This document shows, piece by piece, positions 29,005-31,566 of a stretch of DNA of 31,566 nucleotides. A program made the translations under genes and the position numbers. Numbering within the stretch: the stretch's first letter is position 1; each line of letters opens with the position of its first letter. Source of the stretch: DATBRV01 sp036560145 (GTDB lineage: Bacteria > Myxococcota_A > UBA9160 > SMWR01); contig DATBRV010000115.1 of assembly GCA_036560145.1 (NCBI GenBank), forward strand, positions 1-31,566. The letters are read 5' to 3'. The notes below the pieces were generated by a model. That model had not been told where the DNA came from, searched no databases, and saw only the letters and a list, made by a program, of their open reading frames with translations.

Positions 29005-29247
29005 ATGGCGCTTCCCGAGAACCCGATCGTGAAGGTCGTGTCCCGCTTCGCCGCGAAGCTGCGCTTCCCGACGCTCTTCCTGATCACGGCCGGGCTGTTC
29101 CTGCTCGACCTGGTGATCCCCGACGTGATCCCGTTCGCCGACGAGCTGTTGCTCGGCCTCGGCACCCTCCTGCTCGGTAGCCTGCGCCGACGCAAGTCGG
29201 GCGAAGCGGCCCCGGATGAGGTCTCCAGCTCGAAGCGCAACCCGTAG
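29005..29247 (+). CDS. Small membrane protein, DUF6116-like
   Basis: 80 residues. A basic N-terminus (IVKVVSRFAAKLRFP) precedes two hydrophobic stretches: TLFLITAGLFLLDLVIPD and ELLLGLGTLLLGSLRRRK. The KLRFPTLFxxTAxLFLLDLxIPDxIPFxDE pattern recalls DUF6116, a family of unknown function; the match is from memory. Inner membrane. Predicted leaderless. Followed 7 nt later by the ICMT-like gene, so probably co-transcribed with it. Confidence 0.82.
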   Translation: MALPENPIVKVVSRFAAKLRFPTLFLITAGLFLLDLVIPDVIPFADELLLGLGTLLLGSLRRRKSGEAAPDEVSSSKRNP

Positions 29248-29254
29248 CTACGCG

Positions 29255-29908
29255 ATGTCCGTGATCGACCTCGACCGCGGCAACCTGCGTACCGTCCTGA
29301 CCCTCGCCGCGTGTCTCGTCGGGCAACCCACGCCCCCTGCGCTGCTCGGCGGGTACGCGCTGGTGGTCTCGGGAGGTGCGCTCCACCTCTGGGCCAAAGG
29401 ATGCCTGCGCATCAACGAGGAAATCACGACGAGCGGTCCATACCGCTTCACCCGCAACCCGTTCTATCTCGCGAATCTGCTGATCGATGTCGGGATCTGC
29501 GCGGTTGCGTGGCGGCCGTGGCTGATCGTGGCGGCCGTCGCCCTCTGGGCGTTCGTCTATCGGCGCACGATCGTCCGCGAAGAGCAGCAGCTCGAAGCGC
29601 TCTTCGGCGACGGCTATCGCGCGTATTGCGCGCGCGTCCCCCGTTGGTTCCCGCTGCGCGGTCCGGTGTCGGGGTTGCCGGCGTCGCAGCCCTTCTCCTG
29701 GAGCAATCGCAACCTCGCTGAGGGCCAGGAGTACGCGCGCCTCGCGGGCATCCTTGCGATTCCGCTCCTGGTCTGGCTCGTCGCCGGCGTTCGGGAGGGG
29801 GGGCTCGCGTTCTTCTCGCGGAGCCCGTGGCTGGAGCTCACGGCGCTTGCGGCGTTGCTCTCGCTCTACGGAATCAGGCGCGTGCTGATCTCGGCGCGGA
29901 GCGATTAG
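29255..29908 (+). CDS. Isoprenylcysteine carboxyl methyltransferase (ICMT)-like membrane protein
   Basis: 217 residues from ATG 29255; ATG 29216 would overlap the preceding gene. Membrane segments at the N-terminus, then the ICMT/PEMT core: EEITTSGPYRFTRNPFYLAN (SAM-binding GPYxxxRNPxY), a helix pair, and EEQQLEALFGDGYRAYCARV with PRWFPL. Bacterial members are membrane methyltransferases of varied or unknown substrate. The C-terminal 75 residues add two more hydrophobic segments (GILAIPLLVWLVAGV and LELTALAALLSLYGI), longer than the minimal fold. It overlaps the end of the convergent PEP-CTERM gene by 4 nt. Confidence 0.87.
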   Translation: MSVIDLDRGNLRTVLTLAACLVGQPTPPALLGGYALVVSGGALHLWAKGCLRINEEITTSGPYRFTRNPFYLANLLIDVGICAVAWRPWLIVAAVALWAFVYRRTIVREEQQLEALFGDGYRAYCARVPRWFPLRGPVSGLPASQPFSWSNRNLAEGQEYARLAGILAIPLLVWLVAGVREGGLAFFSRSPWLELTALAALLSLYGIRRVLISARSD

Positions 29909-30618
29909 CGGCGTCGCCGCGCGGCGAGCCACGCGAGGCCGAGCCCGAGCAGCAGACCAGCGCCCGGCTCGGGGACGGCGGCGAGATCGTCGACCCCGAG
30001 GATCCCCACGATGCGATCCGGCGGGAAGCTCGCCGTTCCGCCGTGGAAGATCCGCATCTCGGCGGCGCCCGAGAGCGCGGCCGCGGCGGTGCCGCGCAGC
30101 GCGGAGAGATCTCCCGGCGCGATCGGGAAGATCACGTCGACCCAGCCGCTGCCGCTCGGAAGCAGGATGGGATTCGTCGAGATCGCCTGGTTCGTCGGGT
30201 CGGCGCTCGTCGCATCCGCGAAGTAGAGCCGCACCGAGAGATCGGTTTCGCCGAGGTTGCGCAGGCTCGCGGAGATCGCGGTGATGCCGGCCGCGGCGTA
30301 ATCGCCCGCCCACTGGGCCGGATTGATCACGACCAGGCGCCCGCTCGAGCCGAAGCCTCCGTTCGAGCTGAGCCGCAGGAAGTTGTCTCCGGCGCCGGCC
30401 GGTCCGTTGTTCGGCACGTTGATCGGCGGCAGCGTGCTCGAGGCGAAGCCGAGCAGGTTGACGACCCAGCCCTGCGTCGTGTCGTCCTCGAAATCGTCGC
30501 TCTGCCCCAGCACGAGCGCGGACGCGCCGCGCGCGAGGGCGAGCCCGCTCATCAGCACGCAGACCGCGAGCCAGCGGGAGAGACGGGGTAGGACCCGCGC
30601 CCTGGGGATTGCCCTCAC
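29905..30618 (-). CDS. PEP-CTERM sorting-domain exported protein
   Basis: 237 residues from GTG 30618. An AGGAGG lies 13 nt upstream (long spacing), and TTG 30660 is the alternative start. Signal peptide: RLSRWLAVCVLMSGLALARGASA. The exported part is Ser/Asn/Gly-rich and beta-like (DDFEDDTTQGWVVNLLGF, DNFLRLSSNGGFGSSGRL). The C-terminus is a textbook PEP-CTERM signal: AAVPEPGAGLLLGLGLAWLA followed by an Arg cluster. Such proteins are cleaved by exosortase and displayed or secreted, often with exopolysaccharide. No exosortase gene is in the window. Confidence 0.92.
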   Translation of the reverse strand: MRAIPRARVLPRLSRWLAVCVLMSGLALARGASALVLGQSDDFEDDTTQGWVVNLLGFASSTLPPINVPNNGPAGAGDNFLRLSSNGGFGSSGRLVVINPAQWAGDYAAAGITAISASLRNLGETDLSVRLYFADATSADPTNQAISTNPILLPSGSGWVDVIFPIAPGDLSALRGTAAAALSGAAEMRIFHGGTASFPPDRIVGILGVDDLAAVPEPGAGLLLGLGLAWLAARRRR

Positions 30619-30674
30619 CCCCTGGATGTGGCCTCCTAGGGCTCGAGCGTGGCAAGACAACTGGGAGGGAATCC

Positions 30675-30965
30675 ATGAGTCGCTTCCTGATCCTCGTGCT
30701 CGTTCTCTTCATCCTGGCGGGCCCGGCGGCGGCCGCCGAGCGGCGCCGCTGCCCGAACGACCGCTCGCCCGAGGCGGCCACCTGGCTCTCGATCGCGCAC
30801 CCGGGCCTCGGCGAATGGTTCCTGAAGGGCTGGGGGCCCTTCTGGGACAACGCCCCGCAGAAGAAGTTCTGGCTCGGCTTCATCCCGCTCTACGGCTGGC
30901 CGGGTTACCTCCAGGTCAAGAGCGCGATCGATTCCCACCACTGCCGGATCAACGACGAGATCTAG
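30675..30965 (+). CDS. Small exported protein of unknown function
   Basis: 96 residues from ATG 30675 with GGGAGGG upstream. Signal peptide about 1-21 (FLILVLVLFILAGPAAAA). The mature part (ATWLSIAHPGLGEWFLKGWG, KKFWLGFIPLYGWPGYLQV) is Trp/Gly/Pro-rich, with a 'HPGxGEWFxxGWG' start and a weakly hydrophobic middle, and two Cys (RRRCPND, HHCRIN) that could form a disulfide. Similar short proteins occur as hypothetical proteins in deltaproteobacterial genomes. Not assigned to a named family. Confidence 0.78.
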   Translation: MSRFLILVLVLFILAGPAAAAERRRCPNDRSPEAATWLSIAHPGLGEWFLKGWGPFWDNAPQKKFWLGFIPLYGWPGYLQVKSAIDSHHCRINDEI

Positions 30966-30986
30966 CCTCCGCTAGGCTGCCGGTCC

Positions 30987-31566
30987 ATGCAGTTCATGCG
31001 ACGCTTTCCGAGCGCGCTCGGAGCGCTGGCGGCGGCGGGCCTGCTTGCCGGCTGCGCGACCCCCATCGGCATCCGGACCGAGGACCCGCGCGCGGTCCAG
31101 CGCTACCTGACCCGGAGCGCGCTCACCGATGACAAGCCGAGCGACTTCTCACAGATCGAGCTGCGCCGCTACGACCTGCTGGCGGTGTTCGAAAAGGAGC
31201 CCGACCTCGCGCTCGAGAAGCTGCACGCCGCCGCGAAAGCGACGGACTTCCCGCGCAACGCGCTCTTCGCGCTGGCGGAGCTCTCCTTCCTGCGCGCGGC
31301 GCAGACGAAGTCGCAATTGGGCTACGCCTCGACGGTGGTCTACAGCTACGCGCTGCTCTTCCCCGAGAAGGAGCGCGCGCCGCTCCCCGATCTCGACCCG
31401 CGCTCACGGATCGCCGCGGACCTCTACAACCGCGCGCTGACCTCCGCCTTCGTGCGCACCAGGTCGGGCACCATCGAGCCCGGCCGCAGCGGAGAGTTCG
31501 CACTTCCGCTCGGCCGCGTCACCTTGACCGTTCCGCTGGGAACCTTCCAGATGAACGGGAGCGAGC
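30987..31566 (+). CDS. Lipoprotein, N-terminal part (runs off the window end)
   Basis: The frame is open from ATG 30987 to the last base (193 codons, no stop). Signal with a canonical lipobox (LAAAGLLAGC, Cys24). Then helical segments: DPRAVQRYLTRSALTDDKPS, LRRYDLLAVFEKEPDLALEK and LFALAELSFLRAA, with TVVYSYALLFPE, followed by a strand-rich stretch (GEFALPLGRVTLTVPLGTFQ). This layout resembles the N-terminal region of some large lipoprotein-type esterase/lipase proteins, but the catalytic part would be outside the window, so this is tentative. A TAGGCT box 8 nt before the ATG and no Shine-Dalgarno suggest a leaderless start. Confidence 0.8.
   Translation, partial: MQFMRRFPSALGALAAAGLLAGCATPIGIRTEDPRAVQRYLTRSALTDDKPSDFSQIELRRYDLLAVFEKEPDLALEKLHAAAKATDFPRNALFALAELSFLRAAQTKSQLGYASTVVYSYALLFPEKERAPLPDLDPRSRIAADLYNRALTSAFVRTRSGTIEPGRSGEFALPLGRVTLTVPLGTFQMNGSE

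Noticed and set aside
1..31566. CRISPR arrays, tRNA or rRNA genes, insertion sequences, phage genes
   Set aside because: No regularly spaced repeats, tRNA-like cloverleaf, rRNA segment, transposase, integrase or phage structural gene was found by reading. The only repeats seen are the short ones listed.

Overview
The window is a GC-rich (about 70% by eye), densely packed chromosomal segment from a Gram-negative bacterium. Outer-membrane and envelope proteins are present: an MlaA-type lipoprotein, a BamE-like lipoprotein, several other lipoproteins and a PEP-CTERM protein. Metabolic markers include NhaA, EgtB, a probable F420-dependent reductase and a cytochrome P450. This mix suggests Myxococcota or a related former 'deltaproteobacterial' or Binatota-like lineage, but that placement is inference. 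No rRNA, tRNA, CRISPR array, transposase or integrase was seen.

Layout. (1) 1-1785: the 3' end of an RHS protein with a C-terminal toxin tip, an overlapping candidate immunity gene, and a short unexplained tail. Base composition is clearly lower here (about 53% GC by hand count over 1261-1500). (2) 1786-3453 (-): a multi-pass membrane protein with a C-terminal TPR region. It is divergent from a plus-strand set (3522-7263): a lipase-maturation-factor-like membrane protein, an epoxide-hydrolase-like enzyme and NhaA. (3) 7246-9210 (-): an MlaA lipoprotein fused to a serine hydrolase, divergent from a P450 (9269-10519). (4) 20509 down to 10542 (-): twelve co-directional genes, many joined by 1-4 nt overlaps. 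In transcription order they are VOC, GNAT, ABM monooxygenase, DinB, a small split-barrel-like protein, a GFA-GNAT fusion, a methyltransferase-SRPBCC fusion, DUF4404, EgtB, a TPR lipoprotein, a TetR regulator and a Coq4-like protein. (5) 20540-24739: small divergent and convergent units (DUF2905, SDR, PIG-L deacetylase, glutamine amidotransferase, PGPGW membrane protein, HIT protein, BamE-like lipoprotein, glycine-zipper protein). (6) 28869 down to 24749 (-): YeaQ-type membrane protein, DUF427, GST, F420-type reductase, 3D-domain lipoprotein, DUF486, and an ArsR regulator coupled to a TauD-type dioxygenase. (7) 29005-31566: small membrane proteins, an ICMT-like methyltransferase, a PEP-CTERM protein, a secreted small protein, and a lipoprotein that runs off the end.

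Main points of interest. These are the RHS toxin/immunity tip; the MlaA-hydrolase fusion; two bifunctional fusions back to back upstream of an egtB that has no egtD beside it; a TetR gene with two near-identical palindromes over its predicted promoter and start codon; a BamE-like lipoprotein that appears to start at ATT; a CRP-like palindrome in front of a 3D-domain gene; and a recurring TANNNT box 6-8 nt before start codons that lack a Shine-Dalgarno sequence, which suggests leaderless mRNAs. All family names rest on motifs read by eye. No database search was run.
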